From Bacteroidales bacterium (lineage in GTDB: Bacteria; Bacteroidota; Bacteroidia; Bacteroidales; Muribaculaceae): a stretch of DNA of 64,000 nt. How positions within the stretch are numbered: the stretch's first letter is position 1; each line of letters begins with the position of its first letter. The notes beneath the pieces are model-generated. The model had not been told where the DNA came from and did not search any database. It saw only the letters and a program-made list of their open reading frames with translations. This document shows positions 23,532-31,368 of the stretch, piece after piece. The stretch is taken from contig CAJTEX010000008.1 in NCBI GenBank assembly GCA_910575615.1, forward strand, positions 62,001 through 126,000. Direction: 5' to 3'. Both the position numbers and the translations under genes were made by a program.

Positions 23532-25865
23532 ATGACAACCATGAAATCTTATTATTCGACATACATTACCCTGAGGTCGCTTTGCGCGGGAATGCTCTTC
23601 TGCGGTGTGACCATAGCCGCGTCGGCTTCCTCCGACAGTGGCAACGCATCTCTCTCGGCCCTTGAGATAAAGGTCGACGGCCATAACATAGTCGACGGCT
23701 TTTCGTCTGAGACAGCTGTCTACAACGTGGAGGCAGACGCCTCGTTGCCCACATTGGCTGCATTCTCAGCCGCGCCTGTGGCTTCTGACGCCATTGTTGA
23801 CATCTCTGTCAATGGGTCGACCCTAACCAACCACTCCGTGGCGCAGCTTGTGAAGGGCGACAATCTCGTGTCCTTTAAAGTGGTTAGCGGCGATGCCACC
23901 AAGACCTACACTGTGAAGATAACGCCCGCCTCCAACGAGCGCACGATGTATTTCAAAGGAGACTGGGGCGAGACTCCCTACGCTTATGTGTATTCCGAAA
24001 GCTCATCCACCACTGAGCATGCCGGCGCATGGCCCGGAACGGCTATGACCGAGGCTGCCAATGGATGGTACAGCTATGTGTTGCCCGAGGCTGCCGACCA
24101 GAACGCCAGGGTGATATTCAATACCGGCAACGATGGCAACAACCGTTATCCGGCAGATATGCAGCCAGGCATACAACTCAATTTCCCCGGAAAGGAGGGT
24201 TGGTATCTGCTGTCTGACAAGAAATGGTATTCGGAGAATCCTGAAGGGCCCCAGAAACCATCTATTTCTGTTTCGCCTGCTGGCGGCCGCGTCAAGGGCA
24301 CCGGTTTCATAACCATCAGCTTCTCCAACGACCCGACTTCGGTTTCCGGCAGCTTCAATGGCCGCGAGCTGAGCCTGTCTACTACCTCCGCCACCCGTCT
24401 GAATGTCTCGGATTATCTCAATGACGGAGAGAGCGCCACTTTGTCGGTCTCCGCTTCAAACCAGGAAGGGGAGGCTACATTCTCGGCCACTTACAACCGC
24501 GATGACTCGCAGCCTGTCACCACCCTGACCGGCGATCATCGTGAGCTTTCGATATACCAGGTGATGGTAGGCTCTTTCCAGCACGGAGAGGGTGGCGCGT
24601 CGGGTTACACTGACATGTGGGGCCCTGAGGGACACCGCAAGAATGGCAACCTGCGTGGTATCATCAACTCGCTTGACTATATCAAGGAACTCGGAATGAA
24701 CGCCCTCTGGATGACTCCGGTCTTCGACTCCACCAATGGCCAGGGAGGCGAGAAGCTGCAGGCCACGGGTTACTTCTGCACAAACTATTTCAAGATTGAC
24801 CCCAAATTCGGCACTGAAGAGGAGTTTGACGAGCTGGTGGCCGAGGCCCACAGCCGTGGCATATATGTGATTCTCGACGGTGTGTTCGGCCATCACGGCG
24901 GAGTGACCGCGCCTTCTCCCGAAGGACGGTATATCGACACCAAGGCAGGCACCGCCAATGTGCGAGGCTCCGATGCCGGCAACATCGCATACCCCGGTTC
25001 GCTCGAATATTTCAAGGAGGTGATACGTTACTGGATGAACCGTGGTGTCGACGGCTGGCGTCTCGACCAGTGTTACCAGGTTTACCAGGGCGGCCACAAC
25101 TATTGGTATGATCTTCGCCTTGAGGTGGAAGCCGTATGCCAGGAGCGCAAGAACCGTGGCGAAGAGTGGGGAACACTTGGTTTCATGGTAGGTGAGGACT
25201 GGACAAGCGCGGGTGGCATAACCGTGACCCAGCAGGATGGCCTCAAGAGCGTAATGGACTTTGACGGAAAAGACAATCTTGTGGGACTCAGCGCGGGTGT
25301 AGGCTCTGTCGGCTGGTATCTCTCCACGGATGCCGCCGGACGTGGTTACCGCGACGCTGGTGTCAATCCCACCATCTTCCTCAGCAACCATGACACAGCG
25401 CGCGTCGGCGACTTTGTCGACATAAACAGCGATGTCGAAGGTCTTATGACCCGCCATGCCGCCGTGGCCTGCTACTCTGGCCCGACCTGCACATATTATG
25501 GTGATGAAATCGGAGACAAGCACGGCAACGGCAACTCAGACAACTGGGCCCGTACTTCTGGCCGCCTTGACGGATTCAACGCCAATGAGCAACGTCTGCA
25601 TGACTACGTGGCCAAGGTGTTCAACGCGCGTGCCGAGAACCCTGCGCTCTGGCGTGGCTCTGTAAGCCGTGACCAGAGAGCCAACGACCTTGAGGTAATC
25701 ACCAAGACTGATGCCGAGACTGGCAACACTGTCGTAGTGATTTTCTCGCAGAAAGACCAGAACGTCTCTATCGGCGGCACAGGTGAGGACCTCATCAACG
25801 GCGGCACTGTCAGCGGCTCTGTGAATGTGTCGGCCTGGGTTCCGGCGTTCATCCGTATGCAGTGA
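23532..25865 (+). CDS. Extracellular alpha-amylase family enzyme (GH13) with starch-binding module
   Basis: A 777-residue exported enzyme; ATG 23541 is an equally good start. Order: signal peptide, a cadherin-like beta domain (about 40-135), a CBM26-like starch-binding module (about 137-232, MYFKGDWG ... AWPGTAM ... ARVIFNTG), an Ig-like linker, and the GH13 barrel. Catalytic regions: I DGVFGHHG (about 450), II GVDGWRLDQ with the nucleophile Asp (about 508), III GEDW with the acid Glu (about 553), IV FLSNHD (about 618). In region I the usual Asn before His is Gly. There is no type IX tail. With the preceding GLUG protein it forms an operon for alpha-glucan breakdown. Confidence 0.88.
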   Translation: MTTMKSYYSTYITLRSLCAGMLFCGVTIAASASSDSGNASLSALEIKVDGHNIVDGFSSETAVYNVEADASLPTLAAFSAAPVASDAIVDISVNGSTLTNHSVAQLVKGDNLVSFKVVSGDATKTYTVKITPASNERTMYFKGDWGETPYAYVYSESSSTTEHAGAWPGTAMTEAANGWYSYVLPEAADQNARVIFNTGNDGNNRYPADMQPGIQLNFPGKEGWYLLSDKKWYSENPEGPQKPSISVSPAGGRVKGTGFITISFSNDPTSVSGSFNGRELSLSTTSATRLNVSDYLNDGESATLSVSASNQEGEATFSATYNRDDSQPVTTLTGDHRELSIYQVMVGSFQHGEGGASGYTDMWGPEGHRKNGNLRGIINSLDYIKELGMNALWMTPVFDSTNGQGGEKLQATGYFCTNYFKIDPKFGTEEEFDELVAEAHSRGIYVILDGVFGHHGGVTAPSPEGRYIDTKAGTANVRGSDAGNIAYPGSLEYFKEVIRYWMNRGVDGWRLDQCYQVYQGGHNYWYDLRLEVEAVCQERKNRGEEWGTLGFMVGEDWTSAGGITVTQQDGLKSVMDFDGKDNLVGLSAGVGSVGWYLSTDAAGRGYRDAGVNPTIFLSNHDTARVGDFVDINSDVEGLMTRHAAVACYSGPTCTYYGDEIGDKHGNGNSDNWARTSGRLDGFNANEQRLHDYVAKVFNARAENPALWRGSVSRDQRANDLEVITKTDAETGNTVVVIFSQKDQNVSIGGTGEDLINGGTVSGSVNVSAWVPAFIRMQ

Positions 25866-25898
25866 CGATGACCGTCTGAATCAAGACAAACATTGAAA

Positions 25899-25952
25899 AG
25901 GCGCTTTCCCGTCTTCCGCAAGTCGCGGTTGCCAGGAAAGCGCCTCTTTTTT
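25899..25952. terminator. Bidirectional terminator between GH13 and DUF389 genes
   Basis: An 11-base stem AGGCGCTTTCC / GGAAAGCGCCT is followed by CTTTTTTG on plus and by TTTTC on minus, between convergent genes. Confidence 0.75.
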
Positions 25953-25980
25953 GGGTTGGGTGGCGATTCGCGTCAGGAGG

Positions 25981-27348
25981 TCAGCGGATGATGCGCGGCA
26001 CCTCCACCACTTTCACTTCCTGGAGTTTCAGCCGGGCCTCGAGATAGCGTCTCAATTCTGTCTTCTGCTTGTCGGTGAAGCCAGCCGTGGTGTTGACCAG
26101 GGCTATGTTGACTGTGTCAGTGAGGCCGTCGGCCGGTTTGGCGACTATCGCCTTGGTGATGGCTATTTCGTCAACCTTGGGGAACACCACGCGCAATTCG
26201 GGCAAAATGTCAGCTGCCATGCCGAAAGAGGCCCGGTAGCCTCCAAGGATGTTGTTAAGCGAGTCTATCTCCATCTGTTTTGACTGCATTGCGGTCTGGG
26301 AAATGTGGTATATGTCGCTCACTGCGGCGCTCTTGAGTTCGTCGACCGACATTGGCGCGTCGCCTTGGAAAATCTTCAGGCGTGTCCCTTCGAGGTTGTA
26401 GAAGCGAAGGCGCGAGGAGAGGGCAATGAGGAGAGAGTCTTGTGGCATGGCTTTCCCGATAAGGGTCAGGTTTATCTGGCGTCCATCTTTTCCCCATGAT
26501 TCAGAAGATGAAAGCACATGGGTGTCGGGCCATTGGCATTCGTGGTTTATGAACTTGTCTGCGTTAAGCTCAAACCGGTTCATGCGCATCATGTTGTAGG
26601 TGAGGTATATGCTTGGCAGCAGGGTCAGAAGGGCGATGGTATAGGTGATACGCCGGATGCGCTTCACCCGGTCTGGCGCGGCCGTGGCCAGGGGCTTGAA
26701 CTGGAAAAGCTTCACCCCGATGAATGTTGCCAGGCATATGAATATGGAGTTGATGATGAACAGGTATGATGCCCCGAGGAAATAATGCATCTGCAGTGTG
26801 GCCAGCCCGTAACCGGCTGTGCAGAGAGGGGGCATTAGGGCCGTGGCGATGGCCACTCCGGGAATCACATTGCCTTTGCTTTTGGAGCAGATGGCGACGA
26901 TGCCGGCTCCGCCACCGAAGAAGCCGATCAGCACGTCGTATATTGTCGGGGAGGTTCGGGCGAGCAGTTCGCTGTGCCCCTCGGCCACCGGGGATATGAG
27001 GAAATAGAGTGATGAGGCCAGCATAGAGAAAATCGCCGCCACCACAAGGTTGCGCAACGAGCGTTTAAGCAAGCCGAAATCCGTGATGCCTATTCCGAGT
27101 CCGATGCCGATGATGGGGCCCATGAGCGGGGAAATCAACATCGCTCCGATGATTACTGCCGTGGAATTGGTGTTGAGCCCGAGGGAGGCTATGAAAATCG
27201 CCAGCACAAGGATGATAAGGTTGGTGCCACGAAAAGAAACACCCTCTCTGATGGATGCTTCGGCTTCCTGTTGCGTGACGAGGTAGGGGCCCAACGCGAA
27301 ATAATTTCCCGTCAATGATTTCAGCTTAGTCCAGAAATTTTCTGCCAT
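25981..27348 (-). CDS. DUF389 family membrane protein
   Basis: A 455-residue protein. The N-terminal half (about 40-245) has around six membrane segments with the DUF389 signature NSTAVIIGAMLISPLMGPIIGIGLGIG in pieces (for example GAMLISPLMGPI). The C-terminal half is soluble and helical (about 270-455), without a clear family match. It contains stretches such as LLIALSSRLRFYNLEGTRLK. DUF389 proteins are widespread inner-membrane proteins of unknown function. The gene is isolated, convergent with the amylase and upstream of a tRNA cluster on the same strand. Confidence 0.8.
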   Translation of the reverse strand: MAENFWTKLKSLTGNYFALGPYLVTQQEAEASIREGVSFRGTNLIILVLAIFIASLGLNTNSTAVIIGAMLISPLMGPIIGIGLGIGITDFGLLKRSLRNLVVAAIFSMLASSLYFLISPVAEGHSELLARTSPTIYDVLIGFFGGGAGIVAICSKSKGNVIPGVAIATALMPPLCTAGYGLATLQMHYFLGASYLFIINSIFICLATFIGVKLFQFKPLATAAPDRVKRIRRITYTIALLTLLPSIYLTYNMMRMNRFELNADKFINHECQWPDTHVLSSSESWGKDGRQINLTLIGKAMPQDSLLIALSSRLRFYNLEGTRLKIFQGDAPMSVDELKSAAVSDIYHISQTAMQSKQMEIDSLNNILGGYRASFGMAADILPELRVVFPKVDEIAITKAIVAKPADGLTDTVNIALVNTTAGFTDKQKTELRRYLEARLKLQEVKVVEVPRIIR

Positions 27349-27430
27349 GGTCGGAACGTGTTTGTATGCAACTTAAACAATTCTGCTGGCAAAAATATCC
27401 AAAAATCCATTAAAAAGCAAATAAAAGAAG

Positions 27431-27466
27431 AAAGCCGCAAGTAATCCTGAGATTACTTGCGGCTTT
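27431..27466 (-). terminator. Terminator of the tRNA-Gly/tRNA-Leu operon
   Basis: A perfect 16-base stem AAAGCCGCAAGTAATC with its complement and a 4-base loop (CTGA), followed on the minus strand by CTTCTTTTATTTGC. Confidence 0.85.
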
Positions 27467-27471
27467 CAAAG

Positions 27472-27555
27472 TGTCCGAAATGAGACTCGAACTCACACGA
27501 TCCAATGATCACTACCCCCTCAAAGTAGCGCGTCTACCAATTCCGCCATCCGGAC
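27472..27555 (-). tRNA. tRNA-Leu (anticodon GAG)
   Basis: Acceptor GTCCGGA pairs with TTCGGAC (one wobble). The D arm is followed by an anticodon loop TTGAGGG carrying GAG, a long variable arm typical of leucine tRNAs, and the T arm GTGAGTTCGAGTCTCAT. CCA is not encoded. It is the last gene of a three-tRNA transcript. Confidence 0.93.
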
Positions 27556-27609
27556 ATTCTTAAACCTTTTGAGACTATCTCCCGAGATTCCGTAAGGAGG
27601 GTCTGTTGG

Positions 27610-27682
<73 letters not shown>

Positions 27683-27777
27683 AAGATTAGTAATCTCGTC
27701 GGCGTAGCCGTGGAGGGTGTCGCAAAAGATTTAATTCAAAAAATAAATGTACTAAAGAACCAAGGTTTGGAACTCTG

Positions 27778-27850
<73 letters not shown>

Positions 27851-27915
27851 AAGATTTTTAATGTTCTATCGGGATTTCTGAGCCTTGGTGGAGGTCGTTT
27901 TTCCCGTTTGCGTTG

Positions 27916-27946
27916 CAAAGTTAGGCATTATTTCTGAACTGACCAA
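27916..27946 (-). promoter_or_regulatory. Promoter of the tRNA-Gly/Gly/Leu operon
   Basis: Minus strand TTG at 27946-27944 and TAACTTTG at 27923-27916 with 20 bases between, an ideal match. Confidence 0.75.
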
Positions 27947-28071
27947 AACTTTTTGAGAAAAATTTGATAAAAAAATGAAGTAATTTTTGGCCTTGTGATT
28001 TATTTATTTGATATTCAACAATTTGTGGAGCGGATGATTTTTGAGGCGGAATGAAGTTTTTTTGGGAGTGG

Positions 28072-28103
28072 TAGCTATGAGATTGGAAAATTTCGTAAAT
28101 TTG
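28072..28103 (+). promoter_or_regulatory. Promoter of the flavodiiron/dtd genes
   Basis: TTG at 28072-28074 and TAAATTTG at 28096-28103 with 21 bases between. Confidence 0.55.
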
Positions 28104-28191
28104 CATTGTCGGGGCGGTAGCAATGCCCTGCGCGATGCCGCCCGCGCGGCACGCGGATTCAACGATAAAAACACGACAAAAACCGACAAAG

Positions 28192-29484
28192 ATGAATCAT
28201 CGCCAACAACAGGCCGGAACGACTCCGGTGGAAATCCATCGGTCGCATGTGGGAGAAAGCGACGGAGGTGTCACTTGGTTCTGCTGCGTAGACAATGGAA
28301 TCAGATTGTTTGAGAAGCAATACCCTCTTGCCGACGGGATGAGTTACGACTCCTATATAATAGAGGATGAAAAACTGGTCGTGGTGGACACGGTTGACCA
28401 TTCGGTGGAGTCTGCTTGGCTTGAGGCGTTGGCCGGATTTTTGGGGTCGCGTGGCAGTAGGCAGCCCGACTTCCTGATTGTGCAGCATCTCGAACCTGAC
28501 CATTCTGCCGCTATCGAGGCTTTCATGGCCGCATATCATTCGTGTCGGATTGTATGCTCGGCCAAAGCCGCAGGGATGCTCCCGCAGTTCGCGCGTGGTG
28601 TGGATGCCAGCCGAGTGATGGCGGTGAAGGAGGGTGACTCCCTTCCGATCGGTTCGCGTGAACTTCATTTCGCGATGGCCCCTATGGTTCATTGGCCCGA
28701 GGTCATGGTGACATATGACCCGAAGACCCGGATTCTGTTTTCGGCTGACGCATTCGGCACTTTTGGCAGGAGCCTTGCGGCAGCGGTGGCTTCAGGAGAG
28801 CAAGCCTGCACGGCTTTCGCGAAAGACTGGCCCGACGAGGCGCGACGTTATTATATAAACATATGTGGCAAATACGGCGCGCAGGTGCAAGCGCTCCTGA
28901 AAAAGGCGGCCGGGCTTGACATCCGGTATCTCTGCCCGCTCCATGGCCCGGTCATTGATCTCTCGGAATACAATCCGGTGGATTTGTATGACAAATGGAG
29001 CAGGTATGCAGTGGAATTTCCTGGGCGGTGTCTGGTTGTCGCCGCTTCGCTTCATGGCAACACTGTGGAGGCGGCCCGCGAGCTTGCCTCGATGCTGGAA
29101 GCCAGTGGTGTCGAGGCTCTGGTGTTTGACCTTGCTGAATCTGACATGTCGGAGGCGGTCAGCCAGGCGTTCGCTTGTGGGGCTGTCGTGTTCATGTCGG
29201 CGACGTATGACGGCTCGCTTGTGCCATCAATGAGCACGTTCATTTCCCGCCTGAAGTCAAAGAACTGGCAGAAACGTCTGGCCGCGATTGTGGAGAATGG
29301 CAGCTGGGCGCCTATTGCCGGCAGGTTGCTTGAAAAGGAACTTGCAGACATGAAGGATGTCAAAATCGTCGGCAGCATAGTGAGGATAAACACACGCCTG
29401 GATGACACGTCGTCTGAGGGGCTGCGCGTTTTGGCCTCCGACATGACGGCTGCCATCAACGCTACGCAAGAGGCAGAGGCATGA
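28192..29484 (+). CDS. A-type flavodiiron protein (FprA family)
   Basis: A 430-residue two-domain enzyme that reduces O2 to water or NO to N2O, protecting an anaerobe. The N-terminal metallo-beta-lactamase domain carries the diiron ligands: HLEPDH at about 99-104, His in MVHWPE, Asp in FSADAFG and His in PLHGPV. The C-terminal flavodoxin domain (from about 275) has the FMN loop ASLHGNT and FMSATYDG. ATG 28192 fits the conserved N-terminus; the frame is open further upstream but runs through the promoter. The stop overlaps the dtd start (ATGA). No rubredoxin partner is fused or adjacent. Confidence 0.92.
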   Translation: MNHRQQQAGTTPVEIHRSHVGESDGGVTWFCCVDNGIRLFEKQYPLADGMSYDSYIIEDEKLVVVDTVDHSVESAWLEALAGFLGSRGSRQPDFLIVQHLEPDHSAAIEAFMAAYHSCRIVCSAKAAGMLPQFARGVDASRVMAVKEGDSLPIGSRELHFAMAPMVHWPEVMVTYDPKTRILFSADAFGTFGRSLAAAVASGEQACTAFAKDWPDEARRYYINICGKYGAQVQALLKKAAGLDIRYLCPLHGPVIDLSEYNPVDLYDKWSRYAVEFPGRCLVVAASLHGNTVEAARELASMLEASGVEALVFDLAESDMSEAVSQAFACGAVVFMSATYDGSLVPSMSTFISRLKSKNWQKRLAAIVENGSWAPIAGRLLEKELADMKDVKIVGSIVRINTRLDDTSSEGLRVLASDMTAAINATQEAEA

Positions 29485-29933
29485 GGGTAGTGGTGCAACG
29501 CGTCAGCCGCGCCTCGGTAGAGGTGGATGGCGAGACGGTGAGCGCGATCGGCCAAGGGCTGATGGTGCTGGTGTGTGTCGAGACCGGCGACCAGGAATCA
29601 GACATGGATTGGCTGGCGCGGAAAGTGACAGGTCTCAGGGTGTTTGAGGATGAGGCGGGGGTGATGAACCTCGATGTCTCTGCGGTGGACGGCGAGATAC
29701 TCGCCGTCAGCCAGTTCACGCTTGTGGCCGGCACCCGCAAGGGCAACAGGCCGAGTTATATCCGCGCGGCCGGCCCCGGCGAGGCTGTGCCGATGTATGA
29801 GGCGTTTTGCCACAGGCTGGAGTCGCTGACCGGCAAGGCTGTGGGGCGTGGTCGTTTCGGTGCCGACATGAAGGTGTCGCTGGTCAACGACGGCCCTGTC
29901 ACCATAATAATAGACACGCGGCTGAAGGAATGA
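29481..29933 (+). CDS. dtd: D-aminoacyl-tRNA deacylase
   Basis: A 150-residue enzyme that hydrolyses D-amino acids (and Gly from tRNA-Ala) off tRNA. Diagnostic motifs: MRVVVQRVSRASVEVDG at the start, SQFTL with the catalytic Thr, and the Gly-Pro gate motif NDGPVT near the C-terminus. It overlaps the flavodiiron gene by 4 bases, indicating translational coupling. Confidence 0.96.
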   Translation: MRVVVQRVSRASVEVDGETVSAIGQGLMVLVCVETGDQESDMDWLARKVTGLRVFEDEAGVMNLDVSAVDGEILAVSQFTLVAGTRKGNRPSYIRAAGPGEAVPMYEAFCHRLESLTGKAVGRGRFGADMKVSLVNDGPVTIIIDTRLKE

Positions 29934-29983
29934 TGAGGGCGCGGGACGTTTGCAATTTTTAAGTGAACGGCCACGCGCGGCGT

Positions 29984-30014
29984 TTGCCGAAACGAGAGAT
30001 TTTTGCTAATTTTG
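29984..30014 (+). promoter_or_regulatory. Promoter of the CHU_C protein/uvrA genes
   Basis: TTG at 29984-29986 and TAATTTTG at 30007-30014 with 20 bases between, 22 bases before ATG 30037. Confidence 0.65.
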
Positions 30015-30036
30015 CAAGTTAACAGACCTCCCAGCT

Positions 30037-31368
30037 ATGAGACTTCAGCCATTATTCCATTTCGCTATCATATCGGCCCTGTCGGCATTCGCGTGCAAGG
30101 CCCAGTTGACCTTCTCAGGCAATGTGGCTCCTCCGGTCACCGAGTCGCCCGATGCATCCTCGGGGCTGTCATCAATTTATGTGCTTGACAACACATCCGG
30201 TGTCACGGCGAGCTACACAGCAGCGTCGTCGTCAACGCCTGTGAGATGGATGAGGTTCAGCTCCCTCGGGGGCGGTTATGCCGAGGAGGTCACCCCGGTC
30301 AGGAATGGCAATGTCACTTCAGTCACGCTCACCCGCGACGATATGGGGTACATTGTGGTGGAGGGCACTTCCAGGAAATGCTACTGGGTGGTGAACTATG
30401 CCAACCATCCCTGTGAGTTGCGTGGCCTGGCTATAGCCCCTGAGCAGGATTGCATGTCGGCCTCGCTGGTGTTCTCGGGGAATGCCGACCGGATTGTGTA
30501 TTACACCGTCAACGGGGTGCCGCGCACACTGTCGCGCGGGCTAACTCTGGAATACACCACCTTGGTGTTCAATGGCGAGCGCAACACTTACGAGCAGGCA
30601 ATCACCACCCAGGAACTGGAGTATCTGTCGGGAGAGGTGCATGTGGCGTCGCCTCTGTGTCAGACCGATTTTCTGCTTACCGGCGACCGTTTCCAGATGG
30701 CATGGGGCGGAGGCAAGACCATATCCAGCCCCGTGTTTGAGCCTATGGCCGTGGAGGCGGTGACCTCCGCTGAACAGACATCCAGGACGGTCGACAACGA
30801 GCAGAAGAGCAGTGACAGCTCCTCGGGAGCGCTTGGTGGATCCGCGCCGGTCGAGATTGCATTCTCGGCCGTGGTGACCGACGCGGCGATTTACCACGAA
30901 TGGCAGTATTCGCCCGACCCTCAGTTTGATGTCATTGACATGAGGGTAAACTCCACCGAGTCTACGCGTGTTTTCAATGAGTACGGCACCGTCTATGTCC
31001 GTTTCGTCGCCGGTGACGCGTCAGGGCTATGCGACTGGGTGTCGGAGACCTACACCGTGAACATCGGGGAGTCGAAGCTTGAATGCCCCAACGCTTTTTC
31101 TCCGGGGGCGTCGGAGGGTAGCAACGACGAGTGGAAGGTGTCTTACAAGTCGATTGTGAGCTTCGACTGCCATATATTCAACCGGTGGGGCATTGAGGTG
31201 GCCCATCTGACCGACCCGTCGCAAGGATGGGATGGCCGCCACAATGGCAAGCTGGTCAAGTCGGGGGTGTTCTATTATGTCATACAGGCCGAAGGAGCCG
31301 ACGGCAAGCAATACAAGCTTTCGGGTGACATAAACATCATCCACGCCAATTACAACAAGGGATATTAA
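30037..31368 (+). CDS. Secreted protein with CHU_C (type IX, type B) C-terminal domain
   Basis: A 443-residue protein with a signal peptide ([22 protein letters not shown]), a large N-terminal region of unknown function, and a C-terminal gliding-motility-associated CHU_C domain (about 350-440). The domain shows [41 protein letters not shown] and SGDINII. Such domains direct type IX secretion. No enzyme motif is visible. Its stop codon shares one base with the uvrA start (TAATG), so it is probably cotranscribed with uvrA, an odd pairing. Confidence 0.82.
   Translation: MRLQPLFHFAIISALSAFACKAQLTFSGNVAPPVTESPDASSGLSSIYVLDNTSGVTASYTAASSSTPVRWMRFSSLGGGYAEEVTPVRNGNVTSVTLTRDDMGYIVVEGTSRKCYWVVNYANHPCELRGLAIAPEQDCMSASLVFSGNADRIVYYTVNGVPRTLSRGLTLEYTTLVFNGERNTYEQAITTQELEYLSGEVHVASPLCQTDFLLTGDRFQMAWGGGKTISSPVFEPMAVEAVTSAEQTSRTVDNEQKSSDSSSGALGGSAPVEIAFSAVVTDAAIYHEWQYSPDPQFDVIDMRVNSTESTRVFNEYGTVYVRFVAGDASGLCDWVSETYTVNIGESKLECPNAFSPGASEGSNDEWKVSYKSIVSFDCHIFNRWGIEVAHLTDPSQGWDGRHNGKLVKSGVFYYVIQAEGADGKQYKLSGDINIIHANYNKGY

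Larger units (their letters stand above)
27851..28191. other. Intergenic region with divergent promoters
   Basis: A 341-base AT-rich gap. It contains the minus-strand tRNA promoter (27916-27946) and the plus-strand flavodiiron gene promoter (28072-28103). The remainder, including a GC-rich leader of about 80 bases before the flavodiiron ATG, shows no recognised element. Confidence 0.6.

Noticed and set aside
24456-25523. Long minus-strand frame of 355 codons inside the amylase gene
   Set aside because: It is antisense to a clear GH13 coding region and is a by-product of GC-rich codon use.
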